Positions 37,831 to 50,208 of a DNA stretch of 64,000 nucleotides are shown in pieces. The stretch lies in NCBI GenBank assembly GCA_028023455.1, contig JAQFVV010012497.1, positions 2,420,001-2,484,000 on the forward strand. The letters are read 5' to 3'. Every line of letters begins with the position of its first letter. Position 1 is the first letter of the stretch. Origin of the DNA: Epiperipatus broadwayi (taxonomy: Eukaryota; Onychophora; Udeonychophora; Euonychophora; Peripatidae). The position numbers were made by a program, and so were the translations under genes. The notes below the pieces were generated by a model. The model did not search any database, was not told where the DNA came from, and was given only the letters and a program-made list of their open reading frames with translations.

Positions 37831-38284
37831 GGTAGCCTGAATCCATAATCAGGGAATTCTTAGCACCTTCTACCTTCAGCCACCACATGCTGCCTTCGAT
37901 GGAAACTTTTCAGCCTTCTGGGAATAAGGGCTATGATTTATTTTTCTCTGACATGATTATATATATCTGTTAGAAAAAAATGTTCATTCACACACACATT
38001 CATTCTGCCTTATCAGGCAACTGAGAAGAAAGACTATGGTAATTCTTGATCTTAAACTCATAGATAAAAAGCCAATAAACTCACCATGCTGGCTAATACA
38101 TATTGGTGAGTAGCCTGTCCATGTGATTACATGAATAATCATATAGTAATAACAGCTGCAACAATAAGAACGTATGGAGTGGACATTAGGAATTTACCCT
38201 TCTCAGTTCCTTTAAGACCTCCAAAAGGAATCAAAGGGTCTCCTTTCAGTTGACAGCAAAACTCTTTTCTGAAGCCAAGGATAA

Positions 38285-40402
38285 TAAATATGAATGCCTA
38301 AATAGCTGCATCTTTACTCATAAACATTTAAAATTGCCTCTATTTATGGAGACCAAATATTAAAACTGGTCTAATAAAAAACAAAACAAAATTTATTGAC
38401 AGTTCAATATAATTCAAGTAAAAATGCACTTAAATTGTAACTGCCTTTTTTGTATGATAGTATATACAGCATTTAATATCTGTTACTATAAATATTAATT
38501 TTCATAAAAAATTTACATGATAATGCTGTATTATCTCTGAAGACTGTTACTTTATTATTTGATTATTTCAAATTTGTGTTATAAGTTAAGATGTGCACAC
38601 ACATATACTTCACTTTTGCATTAAAGAACAAACAATAATAAAGCATTTTAAATTAACTATAAATGGTCACACTGCATGAGCACTTGATCCCAACCATTTT
38701 CAAAATAAAACAAATAAATTGCCTCTTTACTACCCAGAGTACAAAGCAAAATATAATTAATGTGAAGAAATGTCTCCATCTGAAATATCTCATGCAGGAA
38801 TAATATCTCAAGGGTAGTGTAACATACACAGAATTCAACTGTGATATATAAATGTCTATAGGATTACTATATAAAATGCATACACATATATGTACTAATC
38901 CCCTAACTTCAGCCTTATTTGTGAAGCAAACTAGATAAATACGGCAAACTGTCTATGAATTTAAGCACAATAAAATCAACTCCATAAATGGTTTGTATGA
39001 TACATACATATAGCATTAGACATATACACATATCCTGACTTATATTAATGATTTTTGGACATCTTCATCAGGGAGACATTTTTAAAATACACTTTAATTA
39101 TTTAAAATACTTAAATCTTTCATATATTCCTTTTTTTTAAAAAAAAACTTTTCTTTAGAAGGAAGATTGGGTTGAAACTAAATGCTGATTCTTTTAAACT
39201 AAATGTTGATTATTAACAATCACAGATATAATTTTTAAATCTTTTTTAAGAGGACAAAAAAAAAAAAAATTTAAGAAACAAAACTGATTTTCTTTTATAT
39301 CTCAAATATGTTTAAATAATATTCAAATCATACAAAAATATATCAAATACATGGAATTAAATCTAGTGTTGTAAAATGTATAATTGGCTTGTTAATAACA
39401 AAAAATTAAATGTTTATCAAATAGTTCATAAAATAAATAAACTGGTTTCCTCTAAGTCCAAGATTTAGCTGAGATTTTTCCCCCCTATAAAAGTAGAATT
39501 AGATTTATGAACGTATGTTTTCAAAAAAAGAGCTCTTTGATGGTTTATTAGCAAGATTTTTCAATTTATCGGTTTTAAAATCTTGGCCAACATTGGGTTT
39601 GTTTCTAGGTACGATTGGTAAGAATTTTTTTATTATTAAAAAGCATGTCTGTTTAAATGCATATGTGAAGACAGTTGGCATACCATTGTATCAAAGTGAG
39701 CATGCAGACTTGGGCATCCTGACAGTTATGGTCTTCATACTGAAAAAGTGAAGTTTGTTCAGGGCTTCTAGTCACGTATATTTCTTTAGGTCAGTTACTG
39801 GTAGAGATTCCATGTAAGCAAAAGCAAAGACCAAAAGAAAAAAATATTTTCCAAGTTGACCTTTTTATATTATTACTCACAATATAAAACATTTTTTTAA
39901 TTAACAAGGTGGTAATTATTTTAATTACCTGTGTTAATACAAAATTCTTTAATTAATTAAGCCAGTAATTATTTTAATTACCAATGGTTACAAAATTCTT
40001 TAATTAAACAAGCCCATGTGTTTATAGATGACACTTAATCATCTTAATTCCTAAAATATTTTCAATTGAAATTTCAAACATTTTCAAAATATGAAGTAAA
40101 ACTTAAATGAAATTGGTTTTCTCAGAATTTTAATTAATAAAAATATAAGCTATTTGTACCAAAACTTTCTTAGTATTTAATAAAGCTTTGTTTCTATAAC
40201 ATAAAAAAATCTTTTTAAAACTAAAGTAAATTGACTCATTTTTTATTTTAAGCAGACCTTTATTGATGTGTGTGCTTATATAATACAAAACCATATTTAA
40301 AAAATTCAATTTATGAAATCTGAATTTGCTTTACTATTGCCAACTACTGTATATTTTTAAAAAGTATAGATTGTAATAGATCACTATCCATCTCAACAGT
40401 CC
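38285..40402. repeat. Segmental duplication copy A, right part
   Basis: This 2.1-kb block aligns colinearly with 42240-44545. Shared landmarks are TTTACATGATAA near 38512 and 42512, ATATCCTGACTTA near 39029 and 43041, CTCTTTGATGGTTTA near 39533 and 43606, and ACTATCCATCTCAA near 40383 and 44520. Divergence includes many small indels, so the duplication is old. An ATG-initiated 78-codon open stretch at 39515-39751 is only partly matched in copy B, where a stop interrupts it, so I do not treat it as a gene. Confidence 0.85.
39898..40011. repeat. Two 51-bp tandem units
   Basis: AGTAATTATTTTAATTACC followed by AAAATTCTTTAATTAA occurs twice 51 bp apart (landmarks 39941 and 39992). The same dimer is present in copy B at about 43984-44095, so it predates the larger duplication. 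Confidence 0.75.
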
Positions 40403-42151
40403 TTTCTTTAGGGTAAAAACAAACTATTAGTATTCTTGAACTGTAAAAAAGAATTTTTTTTTTTATATAATTCAAATTATTCAACTTATTTAAAATTGTT
40501 TTCTGCTATCTGCCATCTAGCCACTCTATCAAATATTGACTTTTGTTATACTTTCTTTCTCTAGTTTGGGTCACATCAATTTTCTCAGCAGGTTGCCTCT
40601 TTTTTTCACTTTATATTCTCAACATTGTTGCATAATATTATTTGTAAGCTATGTGATATTTAATTAATTTACCCCGCTCTTCATCTTCATTATGCTTTTC
40701 AAGTTACTCTTCAAAAACTTCAAACTCTATTTTCATATAATGTCTTTTTAAAAGAGCCTTATTAACCTTAGTATAAAATATGTATTTCTTTAAATGGCTG
40801 GGCAAAGTTAGTATTATAAGATAATGTCATATTTTGTTGCAATGTGGCACACTTCTATACCATCATTGTTATGGATAAAAATTCTTATGAAAGTTTTATT
40901 TCTGTGTTGAATTTAATATAAATATTGGAAGATATACTGAAAAATAACTTGGTTGCTCATACTGAAAACTTTAGGGTATCCATTTTATATTGCTTGATTT
41001 TTCTCTCAAAATGTTAATACAATTATTCATCACATCAACTTCAGCACTATGATTTTTAATTATACAAGCATCTGCTGTGCTACACAAAGAATCATCAAAA
41101 TAGCTAATAAAATCATAACTCTTTTTATAGGCAGCAAATTTCTTTTATAAACACAAAATTTCATCAGTTACATCCATAAATAATGTCATATCTTGTGGCT
41201 TGTATTTGTGACAATGTTCTCTGTTAGCTTGCAATCATCATCAACAAGATCCATGAAATCACAATTCCTATCTCATTGTTTTATTAGGTTTGAAGTATGT
41301 TTTTTTCATATTTAGTTTCTCTCATTTTCTGTCCTTATCTCAACTTGTCTAGGATCATCTTCCCTTGGTTGTACTTTCTCATTTTCTATATTTTGATCTG
41401 GGAATTCTACACACTCTTCTATGACAAGTTATTCAGTAGTATCACTATTATTTTTACTAACTCCATTTCTTTAATACCCTTAATATCTTCAATTAGTAAA
41501 TCCTTATTTTTCATCATGATAGTATTATTTTACTCTGATTTCTTACTGGGAGCAACATCACTTTTATTGACTCTAACTTCATAATCCTAAATGTTATCCT
41601 TTTTTATTTGATTCATTTTTTTCTCTTTCCTCAGTATTCTGGGTATGTGAGTCTATTACTCATATTTTTCTACTGAACACTGATATCTATTCAATTTCTG
41701 TTCCATTTTCTCTTCCATTAAGTGATGATTTTGTTTAATTTCTATCGAGTTCTTATTTTGATCCAACTTTTACATCATACACTTGATCAGGATTGACCCA
41801 AGTGAGAGCTGTTCTTGATTCTCTGATTCCATGTATAGAGAAAAAAATTATAAACTATGTTATACTCTTATGCTTCTATTTTATTTTATATATACTTATG
41901 TCAAACTTCAAAGTATCTCACCATGGCACTTCATTTGTAGTATCTAACTACTTTTGCTATTATTTCTGGTTATTATTCTTCCAAAATATTCAACTAAATA
42001 CACTGCCAACCAGTTTTCAATATCTCAGGGTGCATTTTGTATTTGAGCTTCAAATTATGTGGTCTTTTTTTGTATAGAGATCACCAGAACTCAATCATCA
42101 TTGAGCCCACATTTGCTTATGCCAAAAAATAATATATATACTATGTAAGAA
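40403..42151 (-). other. Spacer between duplicated segments; possibly decayed coding sequence
   Basis: This segment is slightly different in texture from its neighbours. On the minus strand there are peptide-like stretches between stops, for example MEEKMEQKLNRY near 41725 and MMKNKDLLIEDIKGIKEMEL near 41510-41460. No domain is recognised, and stops and frame changes are frequent. It could be the relic of an unidentified mobile element or chance. No second copy of this spacer is visible after 44545. Confidence 0.2.
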
Positions 42152-44545
42152 ACAGTAGGCATACCTATATCCAACACTAGAGGTCACCACTAGATACATA
42201 GCCGAGATTATGAGAGTTTACCAGTGATGATACTAAGTATGACTACCTATACAGCTGCACCATTAGATTTACAGACATTTAAAATTACTTCTAGATCACA
42301 AAGAGCAGAGATTCTTAAGAAATTACAATTGGCAGAGCAGATAACAGTAAACCAACATTAAAATTGATTTAACAATAAACAAAATAAAGTTTATTAATAG
42401 TTTAATACAATTCAAATATAAATGTATTTCAATTGTAATTGCTCTTTTTATATGATAGCATATACAGGCATTTGATATCTGGTAGCCCTAAATATTAATA
42501 TTCACAAAAATTTTACATGATAAAACTGTATCATCTCTGAAGATTGTTAGATATTATTTGATTCTGTTAGATTTATGTTATAAGTTGATATGTGCACACT
42601 ACATACTTAACTTTGGCATTAAAGAATTCGCAATAACAAAGCTGCTTAAATTAACTATACATGTTCACACTGCACAGGCCATTACAAAATTCAGACCTAT
42701 ACATTATGCATTTGATCCCACATCATTTTAAAAATAAAATAACAATAAATAAATAAATAATTTCTTAATTATCTGGAGTGCAAAGCAAATATAATTCATG
42801 AAGAGAAATATCTCTATTCAAAATAAATTAAAATCATCCACAAATAGCTCAAGCATCATGGGAAGACAAGTAAACAAACACAAAACTTCAAGTGTGATGG
42901 ATAAATATCTATATGATCGCTATATAAAATTCGTACACATATATGTACTAAATGGGGCAAACTTCCTACAAATTAAAGCAAAGTAAAATCAACTTCCTAA
43001 ATTAATAATATGATATGCACACATTGCATTAGACACACGCATATCCTGACTTACATTAATGGTTTTTGGATATCTTCAGAGACATTTTTAAACTAAATTT
43101 TAATTATTTAAAATAACTAAATATTTTTTACATTCCTTTTTTTAAAAAAAAACTTTTTTAAAATTGAGGTAAAACTAAATGTTGATTTTTTAAAAACCAA
43201 ATTTTGATTATTAACCATCATTGAAGTGATTTTAAACTCTTTAGGAGGAAAAAAAAAGAAAAAAACATTTTAAGAAACAAAAGTGATTTTCTTTTACATC
43301 TTGAATAATCAAAAATATAAACTATTATAACATACTAAAACAATAAATGTTTAAATAATATTCAAATATTTGAAATTAAATCAAGTGTTGTAAAATGTAA
43401 GTATTAAAAGTAGCTTAATATAAAAGATAAATACATAAAAATCACATAAATTAAATTATAAATATATCTGGCTTTTGATAACAAATATTTATCCAATAAT
43501 TCATAAAATAAATAAATGGGTTACCTTTAAGTCCAATATTCAGCTGAGATTTTTTTTCTCATAAAAGTGGAATTGGATTGCATATATATATATTTGAAAA
43601 AGAATCTCTTTGATGGTTTACTAGCAAAGTTTTTCCATTTATCAGTTTTAAAATCTTAGTCACTACTTGGTTTGGGTTTCCAGATAGAGTTGGTATTAAA
43701 TCTTAAATGTAGAGTTGGTACACGAGTTTTTTTATTGTTGAAAACCATATCTGTTTACTGCATACATGAAAATATTTGGCATAGCATTGGATCAAATTTA
43801 ACAAGCATATGCTGGAGAGGTGAAGTGCATTTGGGATTTCCAGCCACACCCACTTATTAGTTCAGCTGTTAGTAGAGATTTCATGGACTCCCAAGTTCAA
43901 TAGGCAAAAGTGAAGACCAAAAGAAAATTATTTTCCAAGTTGGCCTTTTTATATTATTACACATTTTGCAAAACACTTTTCTTAATTAACAAATTGGCAA
44001 GTATTTTAATTACTTATGTTTACAAAATTCTTTAATTGATTTTAACAAGTCAGTAATTATTTTAATTATCTGTGTTTATAAAATTCTTTAATTAAACAAG
44101 GTCACATGACACTTAGCCATCCATCTTACTCCCTAAAACTTTTCAATTGAAACTTAAAACATTTTCAAAACCTGAAACAAAGCTTAAAATAAATTAGTTT
44201 TCCAAGAATTTTAATTAATAAAAGATAAGCTATTTCATTTGAATCAAAACTTTCTTAATTAGTATTTAATTAAGCTTTGTTTCTATAACATATTTTAAAA
44301 CAGATTTATAAATTTAGTTAAAATAAATTTGTTTCTTTATCTTTTTAAAACTAAAATAAATTGATTTATTTTTATTCTAAACACAGATATTTATTGGTGT
44401 ATGTGCTTATATAATACTAACCTACATAAAAGACAAACTCATTCAATTTATGAAACCTGAATTTGCTTTACCATTGCTAACTACTATATTTTTAAAATAA
44501 ATTATACATTGAGATAGAAGACTATCCATCTCAATATATAAAGTA
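42152..44545. repeat. Segmental duplication copy B (uninterrupted, LINE-empty)
   Basis: Begins ACAGTAGGCATACCTATATC and runs without interruption through GAGAGTTTACCAGTG (42211-42225) into the block homologous to 38285-40402. In copy A the RTE-type LINE lies exactly at this transition, so copy B shows the pre-insertion arrangement. The duplication therefore predates the LINE insertion. Confidence 0.8.
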
Positions 44546-46240
44546 TAACATTTATGTACAAATACACCCACACTCATATATAATAATTACTTACTGTACA
44601 AAGTTAATCTTTAATGTAAAATTGCAAACAAATTATTATAAGTCTTCTTGTTTTTCTTATTTTTAACAATACTGTACCATTTTTAAAAGAATCCCTTAAC
44701 TTTTTCTGAAAAATAACATTATATTCTTTAGATTTTAGTTTCAGTTTGCCTATCATTGTTTATTTCTTTTTTTTATTTAATATAAAGTTTAAAATTATAA
44801 TAGTTTAGTAATTTTTTTATCTTAAATTTCAAAACAAAATAAATATATATATAAAGAGCTATATTTTAATATTTTTTTTATTGATAACAAAAAAAAAAAA
44901 CATAGATGGTAATATGATTTTTAAAAAATATGAATAAATAAATGGTCATCATATAATAATAAAAAAAGAAAAAATGTAAGGCAGAACTTTTATCTATCTT
45001 CTCTTTTCTTTAGGATTTATCTGAATTATCAAATAAACATTGTTTTGATATTATAATAAAAGTGATGATGATGATGAGAAAAAGTTATTTAAGAAATCAT
45101 GTGATATAAATAAAGCTTTAATCTGGAAATCTTTCATTATTGAATTCATCACATTAAATTGGGCTAAATTGTAAAGGGCATTGATTTGATAATAAAAAGA
45201 TAAGTATGGTAAATAGAAAAGCTCATTATATAAGTTTTGATAGTAGATTGTAGTTTCAAATGGTGAAAATAAGTTTAAAATATTAAACAGAATTAAATAA
45301 ATTTATAGAAAATTTTAGGATGAAAATAATTTCTTATAAAAAAAAGTTAGTATTAATTCCTAAAAAGAATTTACAAGATAAATAAACCCTTCTTTATTAC
45401 ACAAAGCTTTGTTACTTTACTAATAGTAGCCTCTTGAACTGGAAACATGAAAAAATAAAACCCTTTCATGAGATGCAAACTGGAAAAAAAAATATATGAA
45501 AGATTTAAAAATACAATGGCTATGGTATTCATATAAATTTATGTCAATTACCTGTCGTGATGATATTGAAAATTAATAAGCAATATGAAAAAATTATACA
45601 ATATGAGGATAAAAATGCATGTACATCATTACTGGATGATTGGATTGCTGTTGTGAAAAAAAGTAAGGAAGAAAAAGTTGTTGGGCATTATGATATTGGA
45701 AAAAAAGAATGAAAGAATAGTTGGCTTATGAAATTGATATGTTGGAAAAGATGGAATTATGGAGAGATGGAAGAATGTCAATACTGAAGTGGTAAATCTG
45801 TAGTACATATTTAACTTCACTCCCTGATGACATTACATACCTTCAAAGTAGGGTTTGAACCAGTTTATATGTTTATTTGGTCATCTAGGAATGTTAAGCA
45901 CACACATATACACATATAATTTCCACCCTGTTTATTTAAGAAATGGTTATGTGTAACCAGTTGAATTATTATTTTAGCTTAAGTATATTTTATTTTCAAG
46001 CTTGTAAATTCCCTTCACTTAGATAATTGTGTATGTGCATATATGTATTACAGATATAAAAATAAATAAAATTAATGTAAAGCTAAAGCAAGGCCAGAAA
46101 ATTCTAAAAAGTATTATTACAATTTAAAAAAGGTCATTCTCATTTTAACTATTTCAAGTCAAACCAAAAATCATATTTTAAAGTTATTTGCAATTTTAAA
46201 AATACGTTTAAATAATGCTTTCTGGAACATATTGTTTACA
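44546..46240. other. AT-rich stretch without a gene
   Basis: A short (GAT)n tract at about 45063-45078 and several A-rich runs. GGTTTGAACCAG near 45852 resembles a B box in isolation. Nothing else supported. Confidence 0.45.
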
Positions 46241-48424
46241 TCTTCCAATATTGCTAAATTTCAAGTATAGGTGGAGCAGAAGTTCTAGGAACGCACGGAA
46301 GGAGTTCAAATCACTCTTCTCTCTGGTATTTGTGTAGAGAGTGGAAACAAAATGGACTGTGAGTAAAAGGATCGCTGCTTGAGAACTGTTATGTTTAATT
46401 GTAAAGAATATTGGAAGATGCTTACCATTATTTTATTAATATTGTGCCTTGATAAACTTCGTATATATACGTTATTATAAGTGGCCACCATAACTTCTAA
46501 AGATAATCCGTTTTGCCGAAGAATGAACTCTTAATTCTCCTCACTTCATTTCTTTCCTAAATTTTAATTGTAATCAGAATGTAATCTTTATTTATTTTAT
46601 AACTGATTATAAACTTAATTATCGTTAAATTTGTAATTTTCTCTCTTAAGTTTTAAACTTGTTCTTTGAAACGCTAAGCACAGAATTATGTACTTTAAAT
46701 CTATCATTAGCTTTTAAAGTTTCACACTCTAATTATTTTATTTCATGCGGCAAAACTTATTTATTTAAATATATATCTTATTAAATTAGTTTTAGTGTGC
46801 TAATGTTTTAATCTAGCGAACTTATATTATTTCAATCATCATTCCGATATTTTTGGAATATTTAAATAGTTAAACGTAAAATTTCTTATTGAACGCTGTT
46901 CGCTCGGTTAAATATTTTGAAATTATGCTTAATGGCGGATTGTTTAAAAATCATATCACTATCGATATTTAAATGCAATTTATGTTCTTTTAATAAATTT
47001 GATTATTAATATATTTTAATAATTATTTATTACTTATACGCCATTAAGAGTTAAATTAATTATAATATATTGTCGTTTAGGAATACTTGGGCTTGTTAAA
47101 TAGGAAAAATAATATTTTTCCCTCTTCTATATTCGACATCCTAAATTTATTAAAGTTATACATACGATGCTGAGTGGGTTATTATTTTATCATGGCATTA
47201 CGCATGTTATTATTGCTTTATTTAAGCTTAAATTATTTCATTCGTCATTTAAGACTTAAGCCATATTCGCGTTGCTTACTTATGATAGCATTTTAAAGAA
47301 TTATATTTTGCTTTATCATATTTACTCATCTGAAATCCGGATTTTCTTCCCATAACTCGTATAGGAATGAGGTTTGATATAACCGATCTGAGAATAAACA
47401 TTAGAGTATTAAGGCTCTGCATGTGACGTTGGAGGGCGTGCCATGGAATCCTTACCACTCATATTTTTGAATATTGCCTTGTGATAAATACAAGCGGAAT
47501 CATATATGTGATAAAGCCTTCCAGTCCAAAGACGGTCATCTTCTCCATTTTAAACGCTGTCATTATAGTTAGCACTGCGAGTTCTTTTATGGGTAGTTCT
47601 CATATTATTTATAAGACGTGGCGCAGTGATGTTTGTAAACCACTCATTTAATAATTAGTCGAATATTTTAGGATTGTCACAGTAAAACTTATTAGGTTAA
47701 CCCATTCCTCATTTGTACAGGCCCAAATATGCTCATAAAGGATAAATTATTAACTATCATATCAAGAGTAAACCTCTCTTTATTATTATACTATAACTCA
47801 TTAGCATACTAAATCAGTTGCTTATATGCAAAGTAATAACCGCATTAAATCTGTGCTATGTTTTCTAAATGTAAATTAAATTGTTTATATTTATTAAATT
47901 ATTATGTTTTAATAATTACTCATGCGTTGTGTCTTACTGACTCTCACTCATTGAATTTCCATTAAATATTTATAATAGTGTTAGTAATGTTTAAAAGTTA
48001 TAATTGATTATTTTAAATGAACATTTATCTCTAGGTTGTTCTATCTTTGCTCATTCTGGATGGATACTATTTTATAATACATGTTTCTTTTGCAATGCTA
48101 GCTGTGTGCAATTCATTTAAAATTTCTAAATTGTCCCTTCACATAAGATATTTGATTGAGCCAATATTTGATATTATTTATTTACATTAATTACCCTATA
48201 GATCTCATGTTTCTCTGGTGTGTCTCTGGGACCAGAATGAATAAAATTTCATGTTATCATCAGAAGTGTTGTTTATAATGTTATAGTTTTAGAGAAGAGC
48301 AAATAGGGCAGAATTCATGATTGCTCCTGACCTGTGTATCTCGGGCATGAGTGGATTTAGGGTACTTTTGCTTAGATTCTAAACCTTGTTAAATGAACAT
48401 ACAGTTCTGACCGGTACAATACTG
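46241..48424. other. Less AT-biased, low-repeat stretch without a gene
   Basis: Base composition is more mixed than in the flanks and homopolymer runs are fewer, for example around 46270-46330, 47310-47660 and 48320-48360. No open frame over about 60 codons and no second copy in the window. It may be ordinary unique host sequence or an old element too decayed to name. Confidence 0.35.
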
Positions 48425-50208
48425 AGGATGAGCAAAGAGCATATAGAAAAATTAATAATGAACTGAGTAGAGAAACAGATTTAGCAAAAAAAAAAAAAAA
48501 TGGTTGGAAAAAAAATGTAGAGAAATAAAAGTGCTTCAACGGATAAAGTATGATCTGGTATTTACAGAATTAGAAATATTACTTTGTGAACAGGTGAAAT
48601 AGCTACTAAGAAATGAAAAAAATTAAGTGATAGTGATGACCTATTAAAAAAATGGAAAGAATATCTATTTAGAAAAGAAAGTAATTCAATTAATTATAAG
48701 ATGCTGAAATATATGATAAAGGTATGGAAATACTTACAAATGAATCAATAAAATTGATCAGACAATTAAAAAATGGTTAAGCTGTCAGGTTTGATAAAAT
48801 ACCTATAGAATTTTTGAAAGAAATGGGAGAAATTACTATGAAGGGAATAGTTGGACTTTGCAATTTGATATATAATAGTGGAGTTTGGCCTTAAGATTTT
48901 GTGAGGGCTATAATAATTCCAATTGCTAAAAAGAAGAAAGTTGTTAAATGTGAATAATACACAACATTAAATTTGTTATCTCATGCTTCAAAAGTTTTAT
49001 TGAGAATTTTTATTCAAATAATTTATGGAGAAATAGAATAATATATTGGGGAAAAAAAACAATCTGGCTTTCAAAAGGGAAAATACAAAAGATGTTATTA
49101 ATGTTGTTAGAACAATTGTAGAGAGATATATTGAAAAAGATAAAAGAAAAGTATACATTGTGTGGATTTGAAAAAAGCATTTGATAGAGTAATCTCAAAT
49201 AAATTTATGACCAACTTTTTTAAAAACAGGAGTGCTTTTGAAAGAGATAATATTGATTTGGAAAATGTGTACTGGACAAAGAATAAGAAATAGACTGGAG
49301 AAAAATGATATTGATGAAGTAAATATAGAAAAAAGAGCTAAACAAAAATACAATATGTCATATGTGCTGCTTAATGTTTATTTAGAAGACAATGTTAAAT
49401 AAATATTTAGAATGTGGAAAAGCAAATGTTGGAGATAGAAAAATAAAACATATTAAGATTTGCAGATGATATGGTTCTTATAGCAGAGAATAAAAAGATA
49501 CTTCAGAATATGTTGAATAAATTGGAGGAAGGATGTGTGGAATATGAAATGAAGATTAATGTTGAGAAGAACAAGTATTTATGGATAGAGAGAAATACAA
49601 AGAGACTGTAAGCTGAACTCTATGCTAATATAGTTCATCTGGTAAATTGATTTAGATATTTAGGTAGTTGATTGGATGAAAGAAATAAAATTAAAAGAAG
49701 AATAGCATTGGCAAAGGAGGCATTTATTAAGAGAAAGAAAATATTTTGTGAATATTTGAAGAGAGATTTAAGGAAAAGATTAATTAAATGTTATGTGTAG
49801 GATGTACTATTATATGATTGGGTGGAAATGTATAAAAAAAAAATCAGAACCAGATTAGCTGCCTTTGAGGTGTGGTCATAGAGAAGGATAAAAAAATTAG
49901 CTGAATAAATAAAATAACAAACAACTAAGTTTTGAAAGAGTAAATGAAAAAAGAAGATTGATTGAAAAAAATAGATATATTAAAAAGAAAGAATAGTTTA
50001 ATGAAAAATGTTTTTGGAAGGAATGGTGTGTGGAAACAAAAGGAAAGGATGAAAAAAATTGACCTTGCTGAATGGTATAAGGGGTGCAAAGAAATAAGTA
50101 GGATTGAAGAGCTGGGCAATGAAGAGAATTGAGTTGAAGAAATTGATGAATTTGTGATGTGACTGCTCTCTGGATCTGTCCATAGCATAGAATACTGTTG
50201 ATGATGAC
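48425..50208 (+). pseudogene. 5'-truncated LINE reverse transcriptase, second family
   Basis: Plus-strand blocks in order: DEQRAYRKINNELSRETDLA near 48430, IKLIRQLKNGKA near 48753 then IPIEFLKEMGEITMKGIVGL near 48810, SHASKVLLRI near 48985, DLKKAFDRVISNK near 49165 (block A), the catalytic FADD box at 49459-49470 within RFADDMVLIAENKKILQNML, and RRIALAKEAFIKRKKIF near 49700 followed by LRKRLIKCYV. The order and spacing are those of a LINE reverse transcriptase from the connection before the fingers to beyond the thumb. No endonuclease precedes it, so truncation is at about 48425. The 3' end finishes in TGTTGATGATGAC (50195-50207), an ATG-rich tail like that of the RTE-type LINE at 35.1 kb. 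Its sequence differs from that LINE, so it is a separate family. Many stops and frameshifts make it inactive. Confidence 0.85.

Larger units (their letters stand above)
35086..38284 (-). mobile_element. RTE-type LINE, close to full length, inactive
   Basis: On the minus strand the order is 5' leader (about 38284-37830), endonuclease (about 37830-37180), reverse transcriptase (about 36500-35400), then a short C-terminal region and a 3' end made of ATG/ATC trinucleotides (TCATCATCATCAACC on plus, 35090-35104). About 3.2 kb is normal for RTE elements, which encode an APE-like endonuclease and a reverse transcriptase, lack RNase H and end in short repeats. It carries many stop codons and frameshifts, so it cannot be active. 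Its insertion split a duplicated segment whose other copy (42152-44545) is uninterrupted. Confidence 0.85.

Noticed and set aside
39030-39070. CTGATGA followed by AAAA and a GTC on the minus strand, recurring in copy B near 43070
   Set aside because: GAAA is not intact, stem II cannot form a workable helix, the bases flanking GTC do not pair with the sequence before CTGATGA, and copy B has lost the CTGATGA box. Could be a dead hammerhead but not supportable.
39515-39751. 78-codon ATG-initiated frame in duplication copy A
   Set aside because: The homologous part of copy B carries a stop and frame changes, so no conserved coding is shown.
48240-48275. CTGATGA ... GAAA on the minus strand
   Set aside because: The six bases between the boxes cannot form stem II and no stem I partner follows.
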